From Chara braunii (taxonomy: Eukaryota; Streptophyta; Charophyceae; Charales; Characeae), in assembly GCA_003427395.1 (NCBI GenBank), contig BFEA01000501.1, positions 422,092-450,251 on the forward strand: a stretch of DNA of 28,160 nt, in the 5' to 3' direction. How positions within the stretch are numbered: position 1 is the first letter of the stretch; each line of letters opens with the position of its first letter. A model generated the notes under the pieces. It did not search any database. It saw only the letters and a list, made by a program, of their open reading frames with translations, and had not been told where the DNA came from. The translations under genes and the position numbers were made by a program. Below, in pieces: positions 18,259-27,124 of this stretch.

Positions 18259-18600
18259 ATGGGCAGAGCGTTGGCTATCAACAATGTGGTTTTGGCTTCG
18301 CTATGGTACATGTCGGCAATATGGGCCTTGAGCAACGAAGCGGTTAGAGTTTTAAATAGGTCAGTGGGCGCGCTGCGATGGAGAGGGGATAGTAGGCTCG
18401 CTAACGTCATTAACAGAGTGGCGCGGTCAGCAGTTATTCAACACAAGGAAAAAAGAGGGTTAGGGATTCTGGATCCTGTCATACGGATCACAACTTTTGA
18501 CAATACAATGGATCAAGAGACTTGTATTTACTCTCCTCCTTCCGTGGCGTGCCATGGCTTTGGAACAGATCGCAAGATTGGCCCCCCAGGCCCCCCATGA
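18259..18600 (+). pseudogene. LINE copy 2 reverse transcriptase thumb/connection fragment
   Basis: A 113-codon frame beginning GRALAINNVVLASLWYMSAI aligns with the RALAINNIILAAIWCKLAVW part of copy 1. It continues with RSVGALRWRG and HKEKRGLGILDPV, the usual 'GGLGLLD' feature after the thumb in plant LINEs. A frameshift near 18,500 moves the reading into the frame at 18,497-18,700 (DFLSWLEDSFGLFHDILRPT). It has no catalytic residues of its own. Confidence 0.8.
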
Positions 18601-19238
18601 GATGGATTTCCTGTCTTGGTTAGAGGACAGTTTTGGACTATTCCACGACATTCTAAGACCCACGAGGAGTCTAATCGAGGAATGGCCACAACGAACTTGA
18701 CCAAGGACAACTTCTGGGTCAAGGGCCTGCGCGCATGGTGCCAACTCCCGCTGCCTGACAAAGGGTCACCGAACAAATGGGAAGAGGTGGCGAGACACCC
18801 GCTTTTCGGCAATATGTATCACTGACCCGAATGGGAGAGTATATTGTATAGCTCTATCCCCCCGTGGAACTGTTGGGTGAGAAGAGGTGTAACAATAATT
18901 AGGGACATATCGGTTAGTGACGAAAGAAAATGGAAAATTGCACAACAATTGAGGTCCAGCTTGAAGTACTATCACCACATTGAACAAAATCTGAATTCTG
19001 GACCAATTAATCTTCTCGATTTCCCTGGACTGGGTGCGCATTTTGCGAAGGGGGCCGAGGTTCCGGAAAAGGGGACTGGGTCGCAACGACGGGGGATAGT
19101 GGGAATGTAGGTAGGGTGATGGAAATATGAGAGGAGGAGGTTTTGGTAACCCTCTTCGGATCGGAGAATCGTCTCGTAAGGCACTAGCACGATGAGAAAA
19201 GAAGGTGGCAGAAGGCGGACTCGTTCAGAACTAGGGTA

Positions 19239-19538
19239 GTGGGGGAACAAGAGGAGTGGATAACTTTCCTCTCGGAAATCCCGTTTGCCAAACTCCCCAT
19301 TGACCACCCGGAATTGCAATGGAACCCGTCCGGTAAGACCAGATCCGAAAAAATCAAGAAACTGTTTCATTTGTCTGTGAAAGCTACATACCGGCTCCTC
19401 AGGCTTCGGGTTGATCTTAAGAGCACTGTGCGGGAGCGATGGATGTCCCATCTGAATGTAGGAAGGGACTGTCTCCGCCCCATCCGCTGGTCCACCACCA
19501 CAAAGGCCAGACCAGCAAAGATGGCCTCCGTGCAATGA
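19239..19538 (+). pseudogene. LINE copy 2 ORF2 region before the zinc finger
   Basis: A 99-codon frame includes EWITFLSEIPFAKLPIDHPE and KIKKLFHLSVKATYRLLRLR. The pattern of a Trp-containing segment followed by 'F S V K a a Y r l L' is the region just before the zinc-binding part of plant-type LINE ORF2 proteins. It is separated from the neighbouring pieces by frameshifts. Confidence 0.65.
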
Positions 19539-19539
19539 C

Positions 19540-19814
19540 AAATAGAACACCGCTGCCTCCTCACAAACGATTGGCTGATTGATCGAACATATTTGGAACA
19601 AAAGTGTTTAGCCACACCATGGTGCACGTCCTGTCTAACAGTCTTTCCTACCCACAAGATCCCTGAGATTATAGAGCATATTTTCCTACGATGTCCAGGG
19701 GCGATCCTCACTTGGGGCCGGTGGGATAGGATTTGGAGGTCGCTAGGCACAAAGTCTGAATGGCCATGGGACTGGAGAGCGCTTCTGTGTGCAGAACATG
19801 GCTCCCCCCTATGA
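19540..19814 (+). pseudogene. LINE copy 2 zinc-binding region (zf-RVT-like)
   Basis: The frame reads IEHRCLLTNDWLIDRTYLEQ, then KCLATPWCTSCLTVFPTHKI, then IIEHIFLRCPGAILTWGRWD. This gives a Cys-x2-Cys pair, followed by His and Cys in HIFLRCP, and the Trp-rich end, the expected order for this domain. The stretch is intact in one frame from at least 19,540 to 19,814, unlike the rest of this copy. Confidence 0.8.
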
Positions 19815-20503
19815 ACAACATTTTTGAAGAGAACATGTTCAAAATCGGGAGGAGGGCCGTTATTTGGGCTCTTTGGAGAAAACGGTGCATATTATGTATT
19901 GAAAAAGTAAGATTAAAGGACGAGGAAATGACCGAGCTAATCAAACAATACGTTCAGGATGAACTTACAACACAATGGCAGACAATGAAAGCTAAACTGG
20001 ATCAAACTCATACTAAGAAGGACATAACACAGGCTATGGAGCAATTCTAAAGGGATTGGTTGGGAAGTGACCAAGGGGGTAGAGTAGCTTATGTCCGTTG
20101 GGAAGAAGGCAGTCTCCCAGAACGCGGAGAGGAGGAGGATAATATGAGACGAGATTACATCATCTGCTTTAAAAACTGGACTAAGGTGGATGCATCAATA
20201 CCGCTGCGCTCCCCTTCGGACTTTCCAAACCCCTTTCCGAATCATGGTCTATCAATGGTGGATCTCCAGTGGTATGGTGTCCGGGTTCGGTGTTACCATG
20301 ACACACACACACACATACAAACACACACATACACAAACACATGCACATACATACATATTCATGCACATACACACTCTCACACACAGGCACACACATACAC
20401 ACATACACGCACACACTGTGTCCGATTTTGTATTCAACGTGGGTTCCACGCTGACGTTGAGTTCGCGTTGAATCCATGTTTAAACTCCCGAGTTGTTTTC
20501 TGA
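19760..20503 (+). pseudogene. LINE copy 2 ORF2 C-terminal tail
   Basis: The frame at 19,760-20,050 has FKIGRRAVIWALWRKRCILC and EEMTELIKQYVQDELTTQWQ. After a stop at 20,048, related sequence continues in another frame with RDWLGSDQGGRVAYVRWEEG, ICFKNWTKVDASIPL and LSMVDLQWYGVRVR. The last 25 or so meaningful residues are followed by CA-repeat translation, which is not part of the protein. The same tail occurs in LINE copy 3. The motif W-x-L-W-R-x-R is the usual end of plant LINE ORF2. The further segment up to LQWYG is an extension I cannot name. Confidence 0.75.
20302..20416. repeat. Imperfect (CA)n microsatellite in the LINE copy 2 3' region
   Basis: Interrupted ACACAC and CATACA repeats follow directly after the last conserved ORF2 codons. 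Confidence 0.93.
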
Positions 20504-20624
20504 ATTTTATCCAATTCTGAAGTTTGCCGTACTAATTTCTTAAATAGCTCCAATTTTTCTCAGCCTAAGCTGGGTAGTGGCCCCGGTATCTCAAATTTTC
20601 AAAATTCGATGTAAATCTCCATAT

Positions 20625-20706
20625 GGGACGCTGGGCCTGGTTCCCAGCACGTGCTGCTCCCCATGAATAGATTGGAGCCTTGTTCCCCCCCCCCAAAAAA
20701 AAAAAA
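20625..20706 (+). repeat. Shared LINE 3' module, instance 3, with C10A12 end
   Basis: GGGACGCTGGGCCTGGTTCC, then CAGCACGTGCTGCTCCCCA, then AATAGATTGGAGCC, then C10 and A12. The inner CAGCACGTGCTG is a perfect 12-bp palindrome. Nearly the same sequence occurs at 25,935, with a longer A-run. Confidence 0.85.
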
Positions 20707-21120
20707 GAAGAAGAAAAAAGCCCGTTAAACGGGGAAAAACGGGGTCCACAATGAATTTTTTTCCTAGGCTAAACATAATCGGAAAAAATATATATATATA
20801 CATGGTTGTAGATCTCTTCAAGGTCTACAAACCCATATTTTTATTTTTATTTTTTGAGCTTTGAATATATTGAAAAAAAAATAAAAACATAAGCACAATG
20901 AAAAAAACAAAAACAAGAAATGAGATGAGTTTTTTTTGGGGGGGGTTCACAAAGATTTTTCAAGCGCTAAAGCAAAAACAGAAAAAAAACTAAAACATAT
21001 AGGGTTGTAGATCTTTCAAAGATATACAACAACATATTTTTTTTTGTTTTTTTTTAACTTCGTATATGTAAGAAAAAATCAAAACCATAAACAACATATT
21101 TTTGGCCTGTATTGCTTAGG
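20707..21120. repeat. AT-rich stretch with a 200-bp-spaced duplicated palindrome
   Basis: GGTTGTAGATCTCTTCAAGG near 20,803 and GGTTGTAGATCTTTCAAAGA near 21,003 head two diverged copies with ACAACATATTTTT-type continuations and A-rich linkers. The spacing is about 200 bp. No gene is seen. Confidence 0.6.
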
Positions 21121-22049
21121 TAATCCTGCTGGGTAGACTCCCTGATTTGGGCCTGTAGAAGATTGCATGAGCCTGGCGTCCGAGGTCCTGTACGGCAAGG
21201 TTCGTCCGCTTCCGCTTCAATTAGGGCTGGGAGGTTGGCCCAGCCCTGATGCTTGTCACTGCTGTCTGATCCAAGTTGCCCTCAGTACTGGTAGGGTGAT
21301 GGTCCTGAGTGCTGGTCACACTGAGGTAGGATAGTAGGGACAGGGGGTGTGCTGGGAGTATTAACGTGGGGATGGGTAGGGTAGGTGGCCTATCCTGTCC
21401 TGTCAGGACAACCATTGGCTGCTTCTACCAGCAATCACCGCGGGTCTGGTCCTTGGCATCTACAACACCCTGGGCTTTCAAAAAAAAAAATAAAAAAAAA
21501 TGGATCTTCTGTGAGAACGTGGAATAATACGCCGCCATATGTTTTGTCGTTTGTGCATGTGGTGAGTACAGGCCCTTAGGGCCACTGCACGTATTCCTAA
21601 GAAAAGAAAAACGAGAAAACAAAAGAAAAATGAAAAAAAAAAAAAAAACAGAAAACAAAAGAAAACCGAGAAACAAAAGAAAAACAAAAAAACAGAGAAT
21701 TAGTGACCCATAACTGTGATCAATGTGATGCACAGACCTCAATTCAAATCCACACTATATATTCCTGGCCCACGCAGACAGATTACAAGTCCAATATCCA
21801 TCTCTACTCCACCAGGGGGCCTTGCTAATATGTAGGGGCCCTGTGGAAATGAGACTGGACGAATAGATTGGAGCATTTGGTAAAAAGGAAAAAAAAGGAC
21901 ATGCACCCACATGCACACACATGTGCTCACTGTGTTGGGGTATATGGGTTGGGCCCATCTTTTTTCCTTCTTGCAGTTTGATTTTCGAAAGGGAGGGGCA
22001 TGTTTGGCCACACCACCCTGTTAATAGGGGTCAAATTTTTTATTTTCTT
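21121..22049. other. Unresolved stretch with A-rich runs
   Basis: GC-richer DNA (21,121-21,478) ends in an A-rich run at about 21,479-21,500, which could mark the 3' end of another retroposon. I find no flanking duplication. A purine-rich stretch (AAAAGAAAA-type) spans about 21,598-21,695. No coding domain is recognised. Confidence 0.4.
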
Positions 22050-22059
22050 TTTCCGTTTT

Positions 22060-22650
22060 TAGCGTTTGGGTGCGTAGGGGCACGTGCCCGAGGCCCGACG
22101 CGCCGGATCCGTTTTTCAAAATTCAACGGGACACCCCCGTTTTTGCATTAAACGCGATCCAACGGGGGTCCCCGGGCCCACTGAACGGGTTCAACGGCGT
22201 TCAATTTTGTCCATTCTCCGATCTCCGTTCTCCGTTCACCGGACACCCAGCACACCTGCACACACATAAGTGGGGACCTTGGGTGTTGGGGGATGTGGGG
22301 GCGAATGATTTAGAGGGCTTCCAGGTAGGCTTGGGGACTGGTGCTGGGGGGGTGGTCAGTGGTGGTGGGTGGCAGGCCAGTTGGTGTTGGTCTCATTCGG
22401 TAGTATAAGAGGTGCTTCAGGGGTTGGGGGGAATGTTCTTTTTTTTTCTTTTTTGAGGGGGGGTTGAGTGCGCAGGTGCCTAGGGCCACGTGTTCAGGAC
22501 CCCGCGCAACATTTCAGTTTTTCTGAAAAGTGCAGGAGCGGGCCATTTCCGTGTTCAACGGGATTTTTTCAGTTTCAATGGGATTCAGCGGGAGTTTCAT
22601 TCCCCCGTTTCCCGTCAAAAGACACACCCACATACATACCTGCCCCATCC
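22060..22650. repeat. Pair of related GC-rich segments with AACGGG motifs
   Basis: A segment starting GTGCGTAGGGGCACGTG (near 22,070) and one starting GTGCGCAGGTGCCTAGGG (near 22,467) share a layout: CACGTG, TTTTT(C/T)AAAAT or TTTTTCTGAAAA, and repeated TTCAACGGG or CAACGGG. Each ends near CACCTGCACACAC or ACATACATACC. The ends may be weakly inverted. They look like two copies of one degenerate repeat about 400 bp apart. Confidence 0.4.
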
Positions 22651-23144
22651 ATTATTGGGGGCCCCCAGTCCAGTTGCTTTTCGTGGAAATGCATGGCATT
22701 TGTATCTATTCATTGGTGGAGGGTAATTAACACACACTTAGAGGAGTGAGCCAGATCAGTGCTACCTCAAACCGCACCTCCGGAAACATGTGCGTGCCTA
22801 AAGGGCGGGCCGGGTCCCTGAAGGGAACGCAACAGTATTAATCTGTCCCAAATTGCCAATTTGAGTTTCCATATAAATAAGGTGGCAAAAAAAGAAAATG
22901 CTCGACGGTAGGGGAGAGTACTTTCTTGACGTCCGTGCAAAAAAAGTATATTCAATTCAATTGGCTGGGGAAAAGCACGAAGTGCAGCAAGACATGCTGG
23001 ACACGAAAGCAATTCCGACCCAAAAGCAAACATGAAAAGAACTGCATAAGAATCAATCTTCTCTTTCGGACTGGTTTCACAGCTGCCATAGTAGTCTCCT
23101 GTGGACCCTCGGCTCAGGTGCGTCAACCGCAATGAAGGGGAGCA
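22651..23144. other. Unrecognised stretch
   Basis: Mixed composition with a 121-codon minus-strand frame that has no recognised motif. I see nothing supportable. Confidence 0.4.
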
Positions 23145-23261
23145 AAGTATCTGGTTTCCAAATTCTCAGGGAGCAGCAAAAGCAAGTATCTGGTTTCCAA
23201 ATTCTCAGGGAGCAGCAAAAGCAAGTATCTGGTTTCCAAATTCTCAGGGAGCAGCAAAAGC
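23145..23261. repeat. Three perfect 39-bp tandem repeats
   Basis: Units start at 23,145, 23,184 and 23,223, each beginning AAGTATCTGGTTTCCAAATT and ending GGGAGCAGCAAAAGC. All three appear identical. There are no spacers, so this is a minisatellite. The period is 13 codons. Identity of all three units indicates recent expansion. Confidence 0.97.
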
Positions 23262-24540
23262 AAGATAGATGAGAAAAATGTTCGCGAGGACACTCACATC
23301 TTCCCTGGCAGACAATGCTCTGCAGCCTAACTCCAATGAAGTAAACTCATCCATCCTCCCCACAAAGCATGGATGCCGGGAGGCTAACTCAGTACCCTGT
23401 TGCCCCCATACTACCAAGTCACAGCCCGAATTCTGGGCCTTATCCTTGACAGTCCCCGGATTATCTCTCCCCTCCTCCATCTCTCCGCTGTACAATCCCA
23501 CAAATATGTGCCACCCACATGGCATTGCTGATCTCACAAGGCAGCTTCAGCTATTAGAAGAAGAACTTCTCACATGACCTCGAATTTAGGCCAATGGGAA
23601 TGAAAGGATTCACGCTCTGCAGCAGTTCAGCCCGGGTACGGCCGCAGTAGACTCTTTGGTAGGTTCAGTACAGGCAAAAATAGAGACCCAATAGGATAAG
23701 ACTGGTAGGAACAAGAGCAGTGTCATACCAGGCAAACTGGCGCAAACACCAACGGGGGGTTAAGCAAGAACCAGAGAAGGGTCATGAGCCGCTCGCTAAT
23801 TTTCTGCAGAACGTGTTGGGTGGCCCAAAATTAGGTTCAGTCAAGGGAGGCATCCTAAAGTGCATCTGGCGGGACAGAATTGCGGAGTCCACAGGCCACA
23901 ACCTCGTTGACCCAGACCAGCCCAGGGGGCAATGCCTCCGGGGACTGGGTGGCCCAGCTTGGCCTCAGATCCGGTAGCGCCTCCTGGCTAAAGAGCGATA
24001 CTAACCCCTGCAGCCCCCACCCCGCTTAGACAGGAGCCGGGCTTCGCTGTCTGGTGGAGCTGAAATGGGGAGACCAGAGAGCTGTGCCTCCCCAATCTCG
24101 AGGTCTCTCGGGGTAACTTGTGTTCATGGGGAACATCCGCGGCATGCTCACAGGGTTATGATAATGTCGTCCGGGGGATGGGGCTCGGCCGAGGGGGCTA
24201 CAGGGTTAGGGTCAGAGTCTTTGGCAGCAAGTTAAGTTCTGCGTGTGCTCATATTGTGTGATCTTGCCGGTGTGGCTTGGATCTTGAGTTTGATGTGCAC
24301 GAAGTTCGAAGCAATAAAGGCGGGAAATCAAGATCTTGATCCGCACAGGTGAATCGGCTAAGCATATAATACAATTTTTTTGAATGGGCAAAGCCGTTAA
24401 ACTGAACGATCCGGGGCATGCCTCCCAGAGCGGTCGAGACTGCAGAGGTGCAAACGTTTTTTACCATTGCATCAGCAGTATGTTTCACAGGCATTCTGTT
24501 CCCACGAGGCGGCTAGCACATGGTTTGAAGTGGACATTTC
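23262..24540. other. Unresolved GC-richer stretch, possibly LINE-derived
   Basis: Short frames include one at 23,269-23,577 (102 codons) and one at 23,720-23,977 (85 codons, with NFLQNVLGGPKLGSVKGGIL). Neither has a recognised domain. Near 24,125 a plus frame reads MGNIRGM, reminiscent of the 'WNIRG' start of LINE endonucleases, but the sequence after it does not continue convincingly. I do not assign a gene. Confidence 0.35.
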
Positions 24541-24777
24541 TGAACGAGGAATGCATAGTAAGCGCGAGTCATCAGCTCGCGCTGATTACGTCCCTGCCCT
24601 TTGCACACACCGCCTGTCTCTCCCACGGATTGAATGCTCCGGTGAAGTGTCTGGATCGCGGTGATCTCAGTGGTTTGCCGCTGGGGGTTGCTGCGAGAAG
24701 TTCATCGAACCTTATCATTTAGGGGAAGGAGAAGTCGTAACAAGGTTTCCACAGGGCAACCTGCGGAAGGCTCATCG
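24541..24777 (+). pseudogene. 18S rRNA 3'-end pseudogene fragment
   Basis: The fragment carries clear 18S blocks in order: AACGAGGAAT, GTAAGCGCGAGTCATCAGCT, ACGTCCCTGCCCTTTG, CACACCGCC, CCGGTGAAGTGT, ACCTTATCATTTA, GGAAGGAGAAGTCGTAACAA and CCTGCGGAAGG. It corresponds to roughly the last 240 bases of small-subunit rRNA, the decoding-site side. Universally conserved positions are changed: CACCGCCCGTC reads CACCGCCTGTC, and the GTAGGTGAACCTGC helix reads ACAGGGCAACCTGC. It is therefore a decayed copy. The spacing and spelling are closest to green-plant 18S. Directly after the mature 3' end comes an A-rich AAAAAAGAAAAAAG tract. No ITS1 or 5.8S follows, which suggests a retroposed or otherwise dispersed fragment. 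Confidence 0.9.
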
Positions 24778-24812
24778 AAAAAAGAAAAAAGAAAAGAAAA
24801 GAAAAGAAAAGT
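24778..24812. repeat. A-rich (AAAAG)n tract after the 18S fragment
   Basis: AAAAAAGAAAAAAG followed by GAAAA repeats starts exactly where mature 18S would end. It could be a decayed poly(A) tail or a simple repeat. Confidence 0.8.
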
Positions 24813-25393
24813 AGTGGACAGTTTTCACCCTAGACTCCTCGGGACACAACAGAGAGATTGAGACGAGCACCAAAAGGTTCTTTGCCATCGCTGCCTCCTC
24901 TTTTCAGATCTCGAAAGCACGAAGAAAGTCCACCTCCAGATTTGCATAAAAATCCATTCTAGGGGTCGGGCTTGATCCTGCTCACTGAATGCAATCACTC
25001 AATGTTGAAAGCACCCGACACCTAAATCAGTGCCAGAAAAAAAGAGGATCCAATGACATTTGTTGTCCTTGACTCCTTGCGACTGATGAGAGAGATTCAC
25101 AAAAGCACAAAAAGGAAAGGGAGCCGTCTGGGTCCCCTTTAAGCCACCACTCCCCCCAACACGAAAACATTTGTGCGACCGGTAGCACAAGTTCATGAGG
25201 GCTACCGGTACAATATTGTGGAGAACCGGTAGAGTGGCCCGCAGGTGTGGCAAGAACGGAGTACTTTCCAGTTGGCCCGCAGGTGGCAGAGGGACAATAA
25301 CGGAAAATGCACCGAATCGGCGCGGCGAGAATTTGACCGTCTAAAAAAGATAAAAAAACTTTTTTAATATTTTTCCTCCATAGATCACGACCG
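24813..25393. other. Unrecognised stretch
   Basis: ACCGGTA recurs three times (about 25,179-25,230), and GGCCCGCAGGTG twice (about 25,237 and 25,276). No ITS, 5.8S or coding signal is seen. Confidence 0.45.
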
Positions 25394-25403
25394 AATCTAC
25401 CAG
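25394..25403. repeat. Left target-site duplication of the SINE
   Basis: AATCTACCAG, identical to 25,905-25,914. Confidence 0.85.
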
Positions 25404-25904
25404 ATCTAATCCAGAGGCCTAGTTCAGCTGGTTAGGCACTCAAGTGGCATTCAGGAGCTTGTGGGTTCAAGCCCCATGTCCGCCTGCGGCGCACTTAGTG
25501 CCAACGGACTGTGATAGTCCTCAGGATACCCCTGATCGGTATTAGTGGGGTCTATTATCAACACGGGTGTGAGTGCGAGCGCGAGTGGGTTGTGTGTGGT
25601 GTGTGGGAGAGTGTAGACCATAGCCTCTGCTGCTACTCGATGAGGGATGGGGGACGATGAGAAAGGGATTCGCAGCTACTGGCAAAATGCTCGGTCATTG
25701 CATTAGCTGGACCCCCACCAGCGGCCCTACCCCATCTCTGACGACCGCTGTTGGGGCGGGGGCCAACATGATTTGCCTCATTTGCGAGGCCCTATGCTTG
25801 CAGGGGTCCCCTCTATATAGTCTTAGGAGTAGTGGTAGGAAGGTAGTGAAAGGCCAAAAGAAATTGAGGGAAGAACATAGTCTTGTTAACAAAAAATAAA
25901 ATAA
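25404..25904 (+). mobile_element. Complete tRNA-derived SINE (501 bp) with target duplications
   Basis: The head has perfect pol III promoter boxes: A box TAGTTCAGCTG (25,420-25,430) and B box GTTCAAGCC (25,465-25,473). Spacing is as in a tRNA gene, and GCACTCAAGTGGCATTCAGGA between them resembles tRNA arms. A body of about 400 bp follows with GT-rich and GC-rich parts. The tail is A-rich (CAAAAAATAAAATAA). AATCTACCAG flanks both sides (25,394-25,403 and 25,905-25,914). The same family occurs in minus orientation at 1,130-1,860. Such SINEs are transcribed by RNA polymerase III and copied by a partner LINE. The retained boxes and perfect short target duplications suggest moderate age. Confidence 0.9.
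25420..25473 (+). promoter_or_regulatory. Internal RNA polymerase III promoter (A and B boxes)
   Basis: TAGTTCAGCTG fits the A-box consensus TRGYNNARNNG. GTTCAAGCC fits the B-box consensus GWTCRANNC. Start-to-start spacing is 45 bp. Confidence 0.85.
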
Positions 25905-25914
25905 AATCTACCAG
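25905..25914. repeat. Right target-site duplication of the SINE
   Basis: AATCTACCAG directly after the A-rich tail, identical to 25,394-25,403. Confidence 0.85.
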
Positions 25915-25934
25915 TTCAAAATTTTCAGATTTTT

Positions 25935-25987
25935 GGGCCCGGTTCTTAGCACGTGCTGCTCCCCACGAATAGATTGGCGCTTTGTCC

Positions 25988-26021
<34 letters not shown>
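25935..26021 (+). repeat. Shared LINE 3' module, instance 4, with A33 tail
   Basis: GGGCCCGGTTCTTAGCACGTG, then CTGCTCCCCACGAATAG, then ATTGGCGC, then TTTGTCCC and a run of 33 A. It is nearly the same as the end of LINE copy 2. No LINE coding sequence is seen upstream within this window, so this is a very short 5'-truncated insertion, or a LINE end whose upstream part is displaced by the SINE. The long uninterrupted A-run suggests a young insertion. Confidence 0.8.
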
Positions 26022-26022
<1 letters not shown>

Positions 26023-26616
26023 AGATTTTTTGGTTTATTGAACTTTATTCTTCTGAGCGTGAAAAATCATCCAAGTTTACGCCTTTTTTTTTTTTTGGCC
26101 GACCTCCGCTTGAATTGCCGCAGACCTCCGCTTCTTCCGGGCTACCGGCCTCTGATGGTCCTTGAAAGCCAATTTTTTGACGCCGGGAGGAGTGGCGGTT
26201 TAAATCGAGTCTCGACCCAGGTATGCCGCCTACGCATCCTCGGGGAGATCCCTCCTGTAAACCCCAGGACATTCCCACTCAAGCCTCTTGAGATAATGCT
26301 GTTCGAATATTCTTAGCTACGTGCTTCCCTGTTGCATACCACCTTGGATTGAAATTAGTGTTACGTGATGGTGCTCATCTCATTTTTGAATGGGAGACAC
26401 TGAAATAACTGAATCCCGCTTCACAACCTACCCTGGCCTGGGCATCTCACGACCCCCAAATATACACCCGCACAGCCACTGAACTACTGAGAGCAACATA
26501 CTGTTGATAACCTGCATTTCATTGAATTCCTTGATTCGAGGTATGTTTAGTTACACAAAATTGAAATTTGTTTTCGGGTCATTCGTAAGGAGTTTCAAAC
26601 AGCCTCTGCTTGAAAT

Positions 26617-26618
<2 letters not shown>
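26022..26618. other. Unrecognised stretch
   Basis: There is a T-run at about 26,085-26,097. GACCTCCGCTT occurs twice close together (about 26,101 and 26,124). No gene or domain is recognised. Confidence 0.45.
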
Positions 26619-26674
<56 letters not shown>

Positions 26675-26675
26675 G

Positions 26676-26746
<71 letters not shown>
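26619..26746. repeat. Palindromic compound microsatellite (CT)27(GC)9(GA)28
   Basis: The CT run (26,619-26,672) is the reverse complement of the GA run (26,691-26,746), with (GC)9 between them. The whole tract is therefore an almost perfect inverted repeat of 54-bp arms around a Z-DNA-prone centre. Open frames here (Ser-Leu and Arg-Glu repeats) are artefacts. Confidence 0.97.
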
Positions 26747-26748
<2 letters not shown>

Positions 26749-27124
26749 CCATTAAATGCCCATAAAATGACAATTTTAATTTCATGCAATCAAAGAACCA
26801 CTACCTTTCCCCTATACCGGCCGCAGGTAAAGCCCCACGACGCCCAGTGACTTTCGGAGGTCGCTAACACGAAAACGACCACCTATGAAGTCTATCAACA
26901 GCGGCCGCCGAGGGGACAGGGCTCCCAAGGATGCCGTATACGTTGTATTTCCAATGCGACACCATCCTTTAAGGTGGTGGAGGTTTAAACGCACTCACAT
27001 TTGATGAAATGGCTGTTTGATATGCACTGGCTGCTAAGAGAAGGTCGTTCTCCATCTCTCATTGTGATTTGATCCAATACTGGCGAACATTGTGGCACTT
27101 TGTACCTCGTACAACCCCTGTGAG
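26747..27124. other. Unrecognised stretch
   Basis: No RNA gene, domain or clear repeat is recognised. Confidence 0.45.

Larger units (their letters stand above)
18130..20706 (+). mobile_element. LINE copy 2: 5'-truncated, decayed non-LTR retrotransposon
   Basis: The copy begins in the reverse transcriptase thumb region (VLGIMMTTIGKP, then GRALAINNVVLASLWYMSAI at 18,259) and continues through the connection (WLEDSFGLFHDILRPTRSLI). Next are a heavily shifted middle, the zinc-finger region (about 19,540-19,730), and a C-terminal tail to about 20,290. A CA-rich 3' region follows, then the shared 3' module at 20,625 and an A12 tail at 20,695-20,706. The palm with the active site, the endonuclease and ORF1 are absent. 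Amino-acid similarity to copy 1 is clear but only moderate, so the two belong to related subfamilies. Several frameshifts make it inactive. Confidence 0.85.

Noticed and set aside
20181-20503. Long frames across the CA repeat at 20.3 kb as protein
   Set aside because: Only the first part matches the LINE tail. The rest is microsatellite translation.
23145-23261. CRISPR-like array
   Set aside because: The three repeats are contiguous with no spacers, and the window is eukaryotic.
24125-24250. LINE endonuclease start (MGNIRGM)
   Set aside because: Only a seven-residue resemblance, and none of the later endonuclease motifs could be followed.
24778-25393. ITS1 and 5.8S rRNA after the 18S fragment
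   Set aside because: No 5.8S block is present, and the sequence turns A-rich right at the 18S end.
25420-25473. Functional tRNA gene
   Set aside because: Pol III boxes are good, but no complete cloverleaf or acceptor stem can be drawn. The sequence continues into a SINE body with an A-tail and target duplications.
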